In this document: positions 12,801 to 23,919 of the stretch, piece after piece
Layout: the number at the start of each line of letters is the position of its first letter
How positions within the stretch are numbered: position 1 is the stretch's first letter
From: Candolleomyces eurysporus
Taxonomy: Eukaryota; Basidiomycota; Agaricomycetes; Agaricales; Psathyrellaceae
Length of the DNA stretch: 42,154 nucleotides
Direction: 5' to 3'
NCBI GenBank assembly: GCA_027579435.1
Contig: JANBPK010000841.1
Location: 1-42,154 of the forward strand
Program-made: the position numbers and the translations under genes
Notes under the pieces: generated by a model
Database searches by the model: none
What the model was told of the DNA's origin: nothing
Seen by the model: only the letters and a program-made list of their open reading frames with translations

Positions 12801-13899
12801 AGCCCTTGAACGCCCCAATGGGTCCAAAGCAGACCAAGTGCGAAATCAAGGATGAGATGGAGCATCAAGACTTTGACGACTACATCAGCACCGTTACATC
12901 GACCAAGACACCAGATGTACCGAGTGGAGGCGTGTTCTCGGTCAAAACTAGGACATGTATCATGTGGGCGGGACCGATATCTTCAAAGGTTGTGGTTTCC
13001 ACACAGGTGGAGTGGACAGGTCGCAGTTTCATCAAAGGTTCGTTCGATCGAATCCAACGTCTAGCTATGGTTTCAGATGTGCTCACACAAACCGTCCAGG
13101 TATCATCGAGCGTTCAGCAATCGACGGGCAGAAAGTCTACCACGGCGACCTCGAGAAAGCGATGCGTGCATACATCCAAGAGCACCATAGCGAGTTCGTC
13201 CCCGAAGGCATGGATGCCGCCGAACTGGAGGCTGCTGAGGAAGAAGCCAAGGAAGAAGATCCCACAGCGTCTGGTCCTGCTCCCACTTCCGTCGAGGGCA
13301 ACGGTGCCAACATTTCGCAAGAGGAACGGGAGAAGCGACGAGAGCGCGAACGCAACCAGCGTGCATGGCAATGGCTTCTGGACACGTTTGAAGGTGCCTT
13401 TGACGTGGCCAAGCAGTCGACAAAGACAGCTTGGGACCTCCTCCGAGACGCATGGGACCAGTCGTCGAGCACGACGATCCTGTACTTTGTCATCATCATC
13501 TTGGTGATCAGCAACTTGTACACGCTAATCAGGATGGGCAAGAAAGAGGAAGTGGGCAGGCGGAAGGAGATGATGAAGCAAGAAGAGAGGGAGCGGTGGG
13601 TCCAGAGCGTGGTCAGCACCTTGTGGGAAGAATTGGCTGCTGGGAAGCAGGAAGCTATTGGGTTTAGAGAGAAGTACCCGGCTCATCCCCCGCTCTCGTT
13701 ACCCACAATCCTCCCGTCCTCGTCCACACAAGATGCCCTGGAAACACCGCTTCCACCTGTAGAGTCCCTGGTGGCAACTCCCGGGTCGTGGAAGGAAGAG
13801 GTGGCGCATTTGCATCAAACGTTAGCTCTGGTGGAGGAGAGGATAAAGTCTATCAAGCAGAGTCTGGCAGCGTTTGAGAAGCTCGATCAACTGGATTGA
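9810..13899 (+). CDS. LAM-type GRAM-VASt-TM sterol-transfer protein (complete copy)
   Basis: Resembles the fungal Lam/Ysp2 proteins (animal GRAMD1/Aster), ER-anchored proteins at membrane contact sites that move sterols through a StART-like (VASt) domain. Exons: 9810-12022, 12086-12667, 12729-13037 and 13100-13899. Dropping the single extra N at 10187 gives 3903 nt, 1300 residues. Order: a long Ser/Thr/Pro-rich disordered N-terminus, an acidic run (DEEDSSEEDSSDDDD) just before the GRAM domain (about residues 719-830, with FHELFPNVPEGD and IFGWITDLSIP), the VASt domain (about 895-1075, with E-A-T-F-P-G-S-P-E and DWMP), one C-terminal membrane segment (about 1161-1179, LYFVIIILVISNLYTL), and a coiled-coil-like tail. 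The domain order is that of tail-anchored LAM proteins. It is the left copy of a tandem duplication; its promoter and first 17 codons are unique to this copy. Confidence 0.9.
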
Positions 13900-14489
13900 G
13901 ACCAGTCGGTGCTTTTCTTTCCCTGCTTAGACTTGATATGAAATGGACAATGAATAGGTCGTATAATCTGTCTATTCACTCGCGGCTCTGTTCTCTTTTT
14001 TGCTGTTCATCGTCGTCGACAAATCACGCTCTCTTCTTTCTTATTTGTTTATCTCTGGGTTCTGCTACTGGGTTAATTTGGTACTACACATACTCCGCTC
14101 TTTATTACGTTTTTCATATATTGATATCTAAGTAACGATGAAATTTGAAATAGAAACCTTCTCAATTGTTAAATGGCCTTCGACTTGTGTCACATCCGTC
14201 ATCCACTTTTAGTGGGTAAACAACTCTAGATAGATATCATTCAAAGGCACTATCAGCCTAACGATATGATGCTATGGAACGGGCGAGAGAGGCAGGGAAT
14301 GATTCGAAATCAATCCCATCACTGACACAATGTTCAGGGTATATCGCGTGCGGGGAAGCAAGATATCTATCTACACGGAGGTACTATGTAGGTATGACCG
14401 GGGTACTATCCAAATCTGCAAATGTTTACTATTGACATTTATATAAGCTCGATTNTTCGCGTATCGCTACGATATGGCCGCATTGGTGG
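13900..14489. other. LAM 3' flank, part of the duplicated block
   Basis: Non-coding sequence after the LAM stop. It matches 18061-18890 in patches, for example ttcgacttgtgtcacatccg here and ttcgacttgtgccacatccg at about 18273, with indels of tens of bases. This non-coding match shows that the duplication is a DNA-level event rather than retrocopying. Confidence 0.7.
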
Positions 14490-15030
14490 TAAACCTTTCC
14501 CTCTTCTCCCCTTCACTCCAGAACAGGGGGTACTGTGATCCAAAAAGCGTCGTTCAGAAGTCATGAGCCCCTCGAAGCCGGTCTGGACCCGATATGAAAC
14601 GGGAGGCGGCAGGAGGCGGCAGACTTTAGATAGGCGACNACCGCTTAGACCACGAAGGGNGAGTGCAGCTTTCATCGTGTCATCATCGTCCACTACCACA
14701 GCCAGTTGTGATGGTGGGTACGGATNCATAAACTTCCTCCCAACTGTGCCATGGGCTGGTTGTGACCCGCTCTACCTGGTATCATCGCGCCCCGGAGGTG
14801 TAATAGCCTCCTCTGACCCATCGTCAGTGATCTCTNGGTTGACAGGTGCCCCTTTCGGTGTCACATTCGGCTGTGACGAACCTCGTATTGNTGGCGGTGA
14901 ACGGTTCAGTGTGCTTGCAGGCTTCAGGGACAAGTGGGGACGAGGGCATATGACCCNAAATCGCGTCACTACTGACGCCTTCACTCGTGGCGACGTGCCG
15001 GGGTACGGGGTGATTNCGCCTTTCTATAGA
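14490..15030 (-). pseudogene. Homeobox-gene remnant lacking the homeodomain
   Basis: Matches the 3' half of the complete homeobox gene at 19021-20049 on the same strand. Shared peptide pieces are V-T-P-K-G-A-P-V, E-E-A-I-T-P-P and YPPSQLAVVVDDDD. The copy stops where the LAM sequence begins (about 15030), so exon 1 and the DNA-binding helix are missing. In the frame of E-E-A-I-T-P-P-G-R-D-D-T-R a Trp codon of the intact gene is a TAG (near 14772), and small deletions shift the frame further. It cannot encode a DNA-binding protein and is treated as a dead fragment left by the duplication breakpoint. Confidence 0.85.
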
Positions 15031-15045
15031 TCCCAAGCTCAACGA
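15018..15045. other. Duplication junction, homeobox tail joined to LAM 5' end
   Basis: Left of about 15028 the sequence matches the homeobox gene interior (about 19550-19595, cgacgtg.cggggt.cgggg). Right of about 15036 it matches the LAM gene from 9862 (tcaacgaccagt). This head-to-tail join fixes the arrangement as a direct tandem duplication. The exact base is obscured by divergence and N characters. Confidence 0.8.
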
Positions 15046-15917
15046 CCAGTNACGAAANTTCAACGGCAGCGACNACGCAGACGAGGACGACGCCAAATGC
15101 GATGACCGACACGAAANACGAGAAGAGTGGCTAGACGCTCAGCCTCGCTTGATCGTTCCTCGAAATCCACCGAATCAANGAATGATAAGCCTTCCNGCAC
15201 TCATACAGCACGTTCCAGCTTCCAATTTTGGCATATCGAGCTTGACAAGGGCGGCTTCAAGAACAGGNNNNTATCCAGTCTTNCAGCGGCTAACGGGAAA
15301 AACGGTGCCGACAACCCAGCAGCAAATTTCCATCGCAAAGTTGACAGCGCCGGTGCAACACTGCCAGTTCCGGATAGCTTAAAGGCTCCTCCGCCAGCAN
15401 GGAATTCAATAATTTCTGTGCTGTTTGGCGGAGGAAAAGCTCAGGATAATTCCAGCATCATACCACAAGCGCCATCAGCTGACGCTTCGTCGATTCAAGC
15501 TCCACCATCATCGCCGACGAGGAGGAGGAAATAACCCAGAATCTTTACCATTGCTAGTGCAAGCAGCGAGGGTGTCAACAGCAGCGAGCTTGGCATCACA
15601 GTCATACCCCCGGCCCCGTTGGTCTATAACGCAAGCTTAGCGAGCACCCATTCCTCATCANCTCACGATNTCGCTGTTGCTGTCGAGCGAGCTCCTACCA
15701 NNCAAGGACCCGAAGATAACCCTACAGGAAANGAGTCCNGTCAAGAAGTTACATCTCAGGCCACAACCCCTACCCAAGAGCAGCCGCTGCAGCCGAGTCC
15801 GTTCTAGGGTCAATCCTTGGAGGACGGGCGCTCACTAGTANTNCAATTCACTCCGCTATCAGTGGCATAATCGGGGTACAACCAAGGACANGCCCGACCN
15901 CGTCGACGTCATCAGCG
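15038..15917 (+). pseudogene. Degenerate N-terminal part of the second LAM copy
   Basis: Corresponds to LAM codons ~18 onward (Ser/Thr-rich region). The LAM start codon and promoter are absent because the duplicated block begins inside the gene. The frame is broken several times: one open piece runs 15127-15534 to a TAA where the intact copy reads on, and another runs 15619-15807 to a stop. Several N characters add uncertainty, but the TAA at 15532 is in clear sequence. This stretch cannot encode the original N-terminus. Confidence 0.8.
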
Positions 15918-18060
15918 TTGAGCAGGACCTCAGGGAGCCTCCCTGTCACAACATCCACCGCGACCGCAGTCAAGGCCTATCCTNTTCCTGGGAAGGAAAC
16001 CCCATCGCCATTGCCAGTGACTAAAGCGGAGGGAAATATGGCTCCTTCCGCAGCACTCTTACCAGGCCATGAAGTCCAACGGAAAGCCCCCTCCCGGTCC
16101 TTGACCTTCCCTCCACCTATGATTGTCCCAGATCATGGTGTGCCGCTGTCGTCGGCGGGGAACTCAAGCAAACCCGGCACCCACCATTCAAGAGCTGCGA
16201 CCATCCCGGTGACGGGCTACGCTGTTAAATACGATAAGCGCAACGCTGACTTCCACGAATTGTTCCCTAACGTGCCGGAAGGTGACTGCTTAATTGAAGG
16301 TGAGTTAGACTCGATGTGCGCTTCCTCATCGTGAGTTCATTGTTACTGACCATCATCATCATCAGTTTATGGATGTGCTTTGAAACGTGAATTCCTCGTT
16401 GAAGGGAAACTCTACGTCTCCGACAACTATATATCCTTTTATGCGAACATCTTTGGCTGGATCACCGATCTTTCCATTGCTATAAATGAAATCACCTNCC
16501 TCGAGAAGAAGATGACCTCGTTCGTTATTCCAAATGCCATCCAAATCACCACGCGTCAGTCGCAGTACAACTTCGCGTCGTTCTTGTCGAGAGATACCGC
16601 CTACAACGCGATTTACAACATGTGGCGGCTAGCACGACCAGATTACGTTCGTAGTCTTCACAATGATCAAGGTTCGCTGGAAGGTGCCAATGCAAGCGGA
16701 AGTTATATTGATACTGGTGGTCCTGGGCCTATCGCAAATGGCGCGGAAAGCCGGGCGAACGTCCAACCTGGTGGAGTGAAGCAGGCTCAAAGGAAGGCCA
16801 CCCATTGCGCTTGTGGAAAGGAAGGCCGCCACTACACTGAAGTGGCCATGGAAGCGACGTTCCCTGGATCGCCTGAGATGATCCATAACTTGATGTTCGC
16901 GAGTGGTTTTATCAAAGAGTTCTTCACCGTAGACCAGAAGTTGATGGGTATGTTCTGTCGATCCAGTTACAGACTAATGCCTGGGGCTAACAGTCAGATT
17001 ATTGTAGATATCCAGATGGCTGATTGGATGCCCGTGGAGGGGTCGAATTTGCTGACGAGGACTATGTCCTATATCAAGCCCTTGAACTTCCCGGTGGGTC
17101 CAAAGCAGACCAAGTGCGAAATCAAGGACGAGATGGAGCATCGAGACTTTGACGAATATATCAGCACCGCTACAAGCACCAAGGCACCAGACGTACCGGG
17201 TGGGGGCGTGTTCTCGGTCAAAACTAGGACATGTATCATGTGGGCGGGACCGATATCTTCAAAGGTTGTGGTCACCACACAGGTGGAGTGGACAGGTCGC
17301 TGTTTCATTAAAAGTTCGTTCTATCGAATTCTGTGGTTTCACGGGTGCTGACCTATGTCGTCCAGGTCTCACTGAGCGTTCGGCTATCGACGGGCAGCGA
17401 GTCTACTACGGCGACCTCGAGAAAGCGATGCGTGCATACATCCAAGAGCACCATAGCGAATTCGTCCCTGAAGGCACAGTGGATGCCGCCGAACTGGAAG
17501 CCGCTGACGAAGCCAAGGATCAAGATCNCAAAGAGTCTGGTCCTGCTCCCACTTCCGTCAAGGCCAGCGGTGCGAACATCTCGCAAGAGGAGCAGGAGAA
17601 GCGACGAGAGCGCGAACNCAACCAGCTTGCATGGCAGTGGCATCTAGACNCGTTCGANGGTGCTTTCAACGTGGCCANGCAGTCGACAAAGANAGCTTGG
17701 GACCTCCTCCGGGACGCATGGGACCAGTCGTCGANCACGACNATNCTGTCCTTCGTTGTCGTCATCCTGGTGACNAGCAACCTNTACACGTTNATGAGGA
17801 TGGGCAANAAGGAGGAAGTGGGCAGGCGGAAAGAGATGATGGAGCCAGAAGAGAGGGAGCCNGTTTCCACGATCATTCCATCGTCGTTGACACCAGAGTC
17901 ACTGCAAATACCACTTCCGCCTGGAGAATCGCTGNCGGCAGCTCCCGGNTCGTCCAAGGAGGAGCTGGCGCATTTGCATCAAACGTTGGCNNTGGTGGAG
18001 GAGAGNTTAAAGTCTATGAAGCAGAGTCTGAATCTGGCAGCGCTTGAGAAGCTCGATTAA
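15918..18060 (+). CDS. N-terminally truncated LAM paralogue, GRAM-VASt-TM retained
   Basis: From an internal ATG at 15918 a single frame continues through four exons: 15918-16299, 16366-16947, 17008-17313 and 17366-18060. They total 1965 nt, 654 residues. All three introns are those of the complete copy, with the same phases. Exon 2 is exactly 582 nt in both copies, exon 3 differs by one codon (306 versus 309), and the last exon carries only in-frame indels. The protein would have a short proline-rich head, a GRAM domain, a VASt domain, one membrane segment and a coiled-coil-like tail. The serine-rich/acidic linker of the complete copy is deleted. N characters in the last exon leave some residues unknown. 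Whether it is transcribed is unknown, since the original promoter is missing. It could be a functional short paralogue or a young pseudogene; the pattern of indels favours the first. Confidence 0.65.
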
Positions 18061-19020
18061 CTAGCTTGAAGCTAGTCGTTGCTTTTCTTTCCCTGGCTAG
18101 GCTCTCTCCTTTCTTTTGTTTATACCTGGGATCTGCTGGGTTAATTTGGTACTACACAGACTCCGCTCTTCATTACGTTTTTCATGTATTGANAGTTAGT
18201 AATGGGAACGATGAAATAGAAATAGAAGCCTTCTCAATTGAATACCACTACGAGAGACGTCTAAACATGGCCTTCGACTTGTGCCACATCCGTCATCGGA
18301 TTCTAGCGGGTAAACAAATAAATATCATTCANAGGAGGCACTACCAATCTAATGATACAGGTCCGGGATTGNGCTATGGAACGAGAAGAGAGGCAGGGAA
18401 TGGATTCGTTCGAAACCAATTCCATGGCAGNTCAGGGTATCGCGGGGCGGGGAAGAAAGGTACACGGAGGTATAACGGGGCCTCGGATCAGACGTGAAAG
18501 CAGCACTAATTCGGAGGGATAAATGACCCGGATATGAATAGGGGTCCTCATAGTCTGGCCGAACGGTGAAGTATCTAGAAAGTTTTGCTGGAGGTTGGCA
18601 AGGACGTGACTATAATTTTAGAACGAGGTGAAGGTGGAAGATTCCAAGGTCGGCCGGTGAGAAGAAACATAGATGGGCGCAGAAGTTCGGGGAGAAGAGG
18701 CAGGTATTTTGCGTAAACGGATATCGCAGGGCAGTAGAGGACATGAGGGGTAAGACGGAAACAATAGCGGTGGTATCATCTGGGGCATCACTGTGGATAT
18801 TGGTATGCTGTCTGGTACGAAAGGAAGAGAGCGATAGACGTAAAAAAANGCAAATGCAATGAACACGAGTCTCAAGCACGAGTAGTAATCTACCTTTTCC
18901 TCTCTTCTCNCCTTCGATTCCCTCCAGAACAGGGGTACTGTGATCCAAAAAAAGTCGTAAAAAAGTCATGAGCCCCTCGAAGCCGGCCTGGACCCGATAT
19001 GAAACGGGAGGCGATAGACT
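18061..19020. other. Convergent 3' flanks of LAM copy and homeobox gene
   Basis: No gene seen. The left part matches the LAM 3' flank of the left copy. The segment about 18510-18890 has no obvious counterpart at 14430-14490, so the two copies differ here by an insertion or deletion of several hundred bases. Confidence 0.5.
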
Positions 19021-20049
19021 TTAGAGTGCNCGGCGACCACCTAGACCGCAAAGGGCTAGTGCAGCTTTCATCATGTCATCATCATCCACTACCACAGCCA
19101 GTTGTGATGGTGGGTATGGATTCATAGCCTTCCTNCCAACTGCGCCGTGGGCTGGTTGTGGCCCGCTCCACCTGGTATCATCGCGTCCCCAGGTGCTCGG
19201 AGGTGTAATAGCCTCCTCTGACTCATCGTCAGTAACTTCCAAGTCGACAGGTGCCCCTTTCGGTGTCACATCCGGCCGTGACGAAGGCTCGTATTGCTGA
19301 CGGTGAACGGTTCGGTGTCGGTGAGAAGAAGANNNTGACGAGGTGGTCGGCGAGTGGGAATGGTGGTGAGACTTGTGTGATGAGTGGTCTTTGTCGGAGA
19401 TACGTGCAGCAGCACATGCCCACTCCAGTGACCGTTTTGACCGCGCCTGCTTGGTGAAGTCGATGTATTCGGACGCGGCTGGGCTTGCAGGGACCAGTGG
19501 CGACGAGGGCATATGATCCCAGATAGCGTCACTGCTGACGCCTTCACTCATGGTGTGGCGACGTGTCGGGGTCCGGGGATGGTTACGCATTTCTGTCCGT
19601 GTCGCAACGCGGTCCAGAGAAGGTCGCGGTCCCAGAGTCGAAGTACAGCGACTGGAGCTTCCTGGGCCGGAGCTAAAGCTCGGCGACACGGTCCTGCTGC
19701 TCGCGGCACTTTCTCTGTTGGCAGCTGACTTGCGCTCCGTCTGGCGCTTGTTCTGGAACCATATTGTTACCGACTTTATTTCCCTGATGACGAAGAGGAG
19801 CTATGAGCCTAAGACTAAAGGTGATATAGGGGGAGACACGCACATGTCGCCAGCCTTGGCCACTGCTTCGCGCTCCTCACGCGAAGGATGCGAGTTCCTA
19901 TGGAACAGGGTCTCGAGCATGGTGAGCTGGACATTGGTGAAACGCTTGCGGGTGCGTCGGGAGGCGTTGATGGCGCTGGGGGTGATGTCGTCGGACGAGG
20001 AGAAACTGGCTGCGGAGGACGTGCGGGACAGCGACGAGACGGAGTCCAT
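19021..20049 (-). CDS. Homeodomain transcription factor
   Basis: Nuclear DNA-binding regulator. Two exons, 20049-19844 and 19783-19021, joined by a 60-nt intron that splits the Met codon before E-I-K-S-V-T-I-W. The sum is 969 nt, 322 residues. The homeodomain lies at about residues 31-90: it opens with RRTRKRFTNVQLTMLE, continues H-P-S-R-E-E-R-E-A-V-A, and ends with the recognition helix VTIWFQNKRQTERK, with the invariant W, F and N and Gln at position 50. The rest is low complexity: Ser-rich, a His/Ser stretch (HKSHHHSHSP), an acidic TDDESEEA patch, and a C-terminal DDDDMMKAALALCGLGG. The WFQNKR type is common among non-mating-type fungal homeobox regulators. It does not look like an HD1/HD2 mating-type gene: it stands alone, with no divergent partner. 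An NNN run near 19333 leaves one residue open. Confidence 0.9.
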
Positions 20050-21734
20050 GGCGGCGGGGGGCGATAATGGGGGGTCGGGGGCAGAGGCAAAATGAAGACG
20101 CGAAGTTGATATTTATGTCAATCATGCTGGCCTAATTGATGAGACCCAAATTAAACACACGACTGCAGCGCGTAAGGATCACGTGCACCGCGTCTCGCCA
20201 ATCAACGCCGCTCCCACACAATTTTTCTCTCTTCTCATGCGTCGAATCTGCGCCTTGTCATTGCCCAGGAGGTCTTGTTATCGCCGCCAGCACAGAGGGC
20301 GCAGCGCTGGGCTATTTTCTCGGACCCAGAAATCTTCCTTTTGTTCTCGCCTCGACGCGTCGCAGAATTAAATTGGGGCCTGTGATTGTTCTCATTTGAT
20401 CACCCCACATTGGTCGCGTTGTTTGACCACCGACCATTGTTAGTGTTTGCGGCCCATTCCCGACGCCCATANNCTNCGGTCCGAGTCCAACAAGCAACCT
20501 TTCTAATTAGATTCAATCAATTAGAAGCGGGATGTCATGTCATTTCTAATATATGTATACCCACACCCATTACACTCTGGAATTTGTGGTAAAACTGCTA
20601 CCGTCTCTTCTATTATGCGATTTTACCCATCTGCGAGCCAGGCTGCTCGCTGCTGAGCACTGGGTGTCCACTGCATGCAGCAGCACGCAAGTCCGGCTTC
20701 GTTTCGAGCGGTCTCGTCAGGGAACCTTAGGCTCCGATGTCAATCAGAACTTGGACCGGGCAAGAACATTCTGCAAAGCCTGTCACAACCTCATTTAGCA
20801 GAGCCGGAAAGGTAGCAACCCATTCATTGACATACATCATTCACATTAGCCTACCTTCTTCCGGAACTGAGAACAGTCAGTCTCCTGAACACAAGAAGAC
20901 GGCGTGTCGAGTTAACCATGAACACCCAGCCTGTTTGACGCGTCGTCGGTTTGGACCTCGTTAACGTCAGGGTCTACTAAATTACAGCATCACCTCAGTT
21001 CTCATCAGACCTAGATGCCNTGNACAAGGAAACAGAATCATTTTCAAGTCCCCTTGGAGCCATTTATGATGAAACTCTTGTGAAACTCATCAACGGAAAC
21101 TAAAAGGAAGCTTTTTTTTTCTGCGATCGGGTTTTGTGTTATGCGGTTCCGGTNCGCCCAGGTATAGGCGCCCATGTGGTCGATCCNNCCCCGGGAGAAC
21201 CTTGGAGNACGGGCAGCTCATCGTATTCCGTCGACCACTCGAACNCAGAGGCCTAGGTCTCTCGGTGACACTCGACTACACATTGACCTCGCATTGACCA
21301 GCAACCAATTATGTTAATGAGCAATGTAAATGACAGCAGACCCTGATTTTGACAAACATCATAATGAGGTATTAGTGTCGCCGCGAACCCGATTAGGATC
21401 GTTTGTATTTNCCACTCAGGCTCTNANNNNANTTTATGAGACCCGAGTCGAGGACCCTCCCTTGCGCAGCCTGCACCCTTCGAGATCCCCGTACATGCCT
21501 CTCGGAGCATCTACTTACTGCGTCATCTGCTGCCTCAANGTCGCCGAATGATACCCGCACACACACAAGCGGCGAGATGTGTACACCGTGTTGGACACAA
21601 AGTTGATATACAGGGGTAATCTATGAAATGCATACTACACTGAATTGTCCTTTTGTTGTTGTGGTTCGACTTTCTCCGAAAACTGCTTGCTTCTTCTCAT
21701 TCACTCGCACAAAAACCGGCACGACCGACAACGT
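20050..21734. other. Intergenic, homeobox promoter side
   Basis: About 1.7 kb with no gene recognised. The part next to 20050 should be the homeobox promoter; a CCAAT-type pentamer occurs near 20198. Short open frames carry no domain. Several N clusters lie at 20472-20476 and 21020-21430. Confidence 0.5.
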
Positions 21735-23411
<1,677 letters not shown>

Positions 23412-23450
23412 GGTAGAGGGTGAGGATGAAGAAGAGGGTGAGGACGAAAG
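23412..23450 (-). promoter_or_regulatory. Pyrimidine-rich enolase leader
   Basis: Read on the minus strand, the bases immediately before the enolase ATG are almost only C and T (caccctcttcttcatcctca). CT-rich leaders of this type are common in front of highly expressed fungal genes. The role is inferred from composition and position only. Confidence 0.4.
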
Positions 23451-23919
23451 TGGGCTGCAGTTATCTCTTGATCTTAGTATCAATCCAACTTTCTCACGGA
23501 GCTAAGGTAGAACATCGAGAACCTCAGGTGAAAGATTACACTTGATTGGGCGCCTTCCGATCAACGCCCGAAAGCCTCCGTCGGGGGGCAGAGTAGGGCA
23601 GNGTAGAAAAGAAAATACATATCCTCGGACATGATAGGCCGCATGGTGGGCGAATTAAAATATAGTAATTACCTCGCTCAAAGGCATCATGGAGGCCNCA
23701 TAGATATGTGCCCCTGCACTCGAGGTCCATGGAGTTTTTGGACTCNGGAATCGATGCGTCCAGAAGGTTCCATTCTCAGATTGTGTACCTATGACGCGAA
23801 TGACGCGAAAATATAAGATGCTAGAAGACATCAGATGNACCCCAAAGAATTGAGAGACACCCATCGTCACATACCGTGGACAAACATGCATCGGACATCG
23901 GATTCTAAGTACGTTCCAA
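23451..23919. other. Intergenic between enolase start and NOG2 end
   Basis: Holds the enolase upstream region and the NOG2 3' flank. Apart from that I see nothing in it. Confidence 0.5.

Larger units (their letters stand above)
9862..15030. repeat. Tandem duplication, left copy (about 5.2 kb)
   Basis: The block begins inside codon ~18 of the LAM gene (cgaccagtaacgaa...) and ends inside a homeobox-gene remnant. The same order is found again at about 15038-19600: LAM exons and introns, LAM 3' flank, then the homeobox 3' end in reverse orientation. Matches include the exact LAM splice sites, the 3' flank (ggtactacacatactccgct versus ggtactacacagactccgct) and the homeobox 3' end. Confidence 0.9.
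15038..19600. repeat. Tandem duplication, right copy (about 4.6 kb)
   Basis: Collinear with 9862-15030 but about 0.6 kb shorter. The largest difference is loss of the segment corresponding to 11095-11929 of the left copy; smaller indels lie in the last LAM exon and the 3' flank. It contains many N characters, which may reflect assembly difficulty between the two copies. Confidence 0.88.

Noticed and set aside
19021..20049. Homeobox gene as part of a mating-type (HD1/HD2) locus
   Set aside because: It is single, has no divergent homeodomain partner, and its neighbours are not the usual mating-locus flanks.
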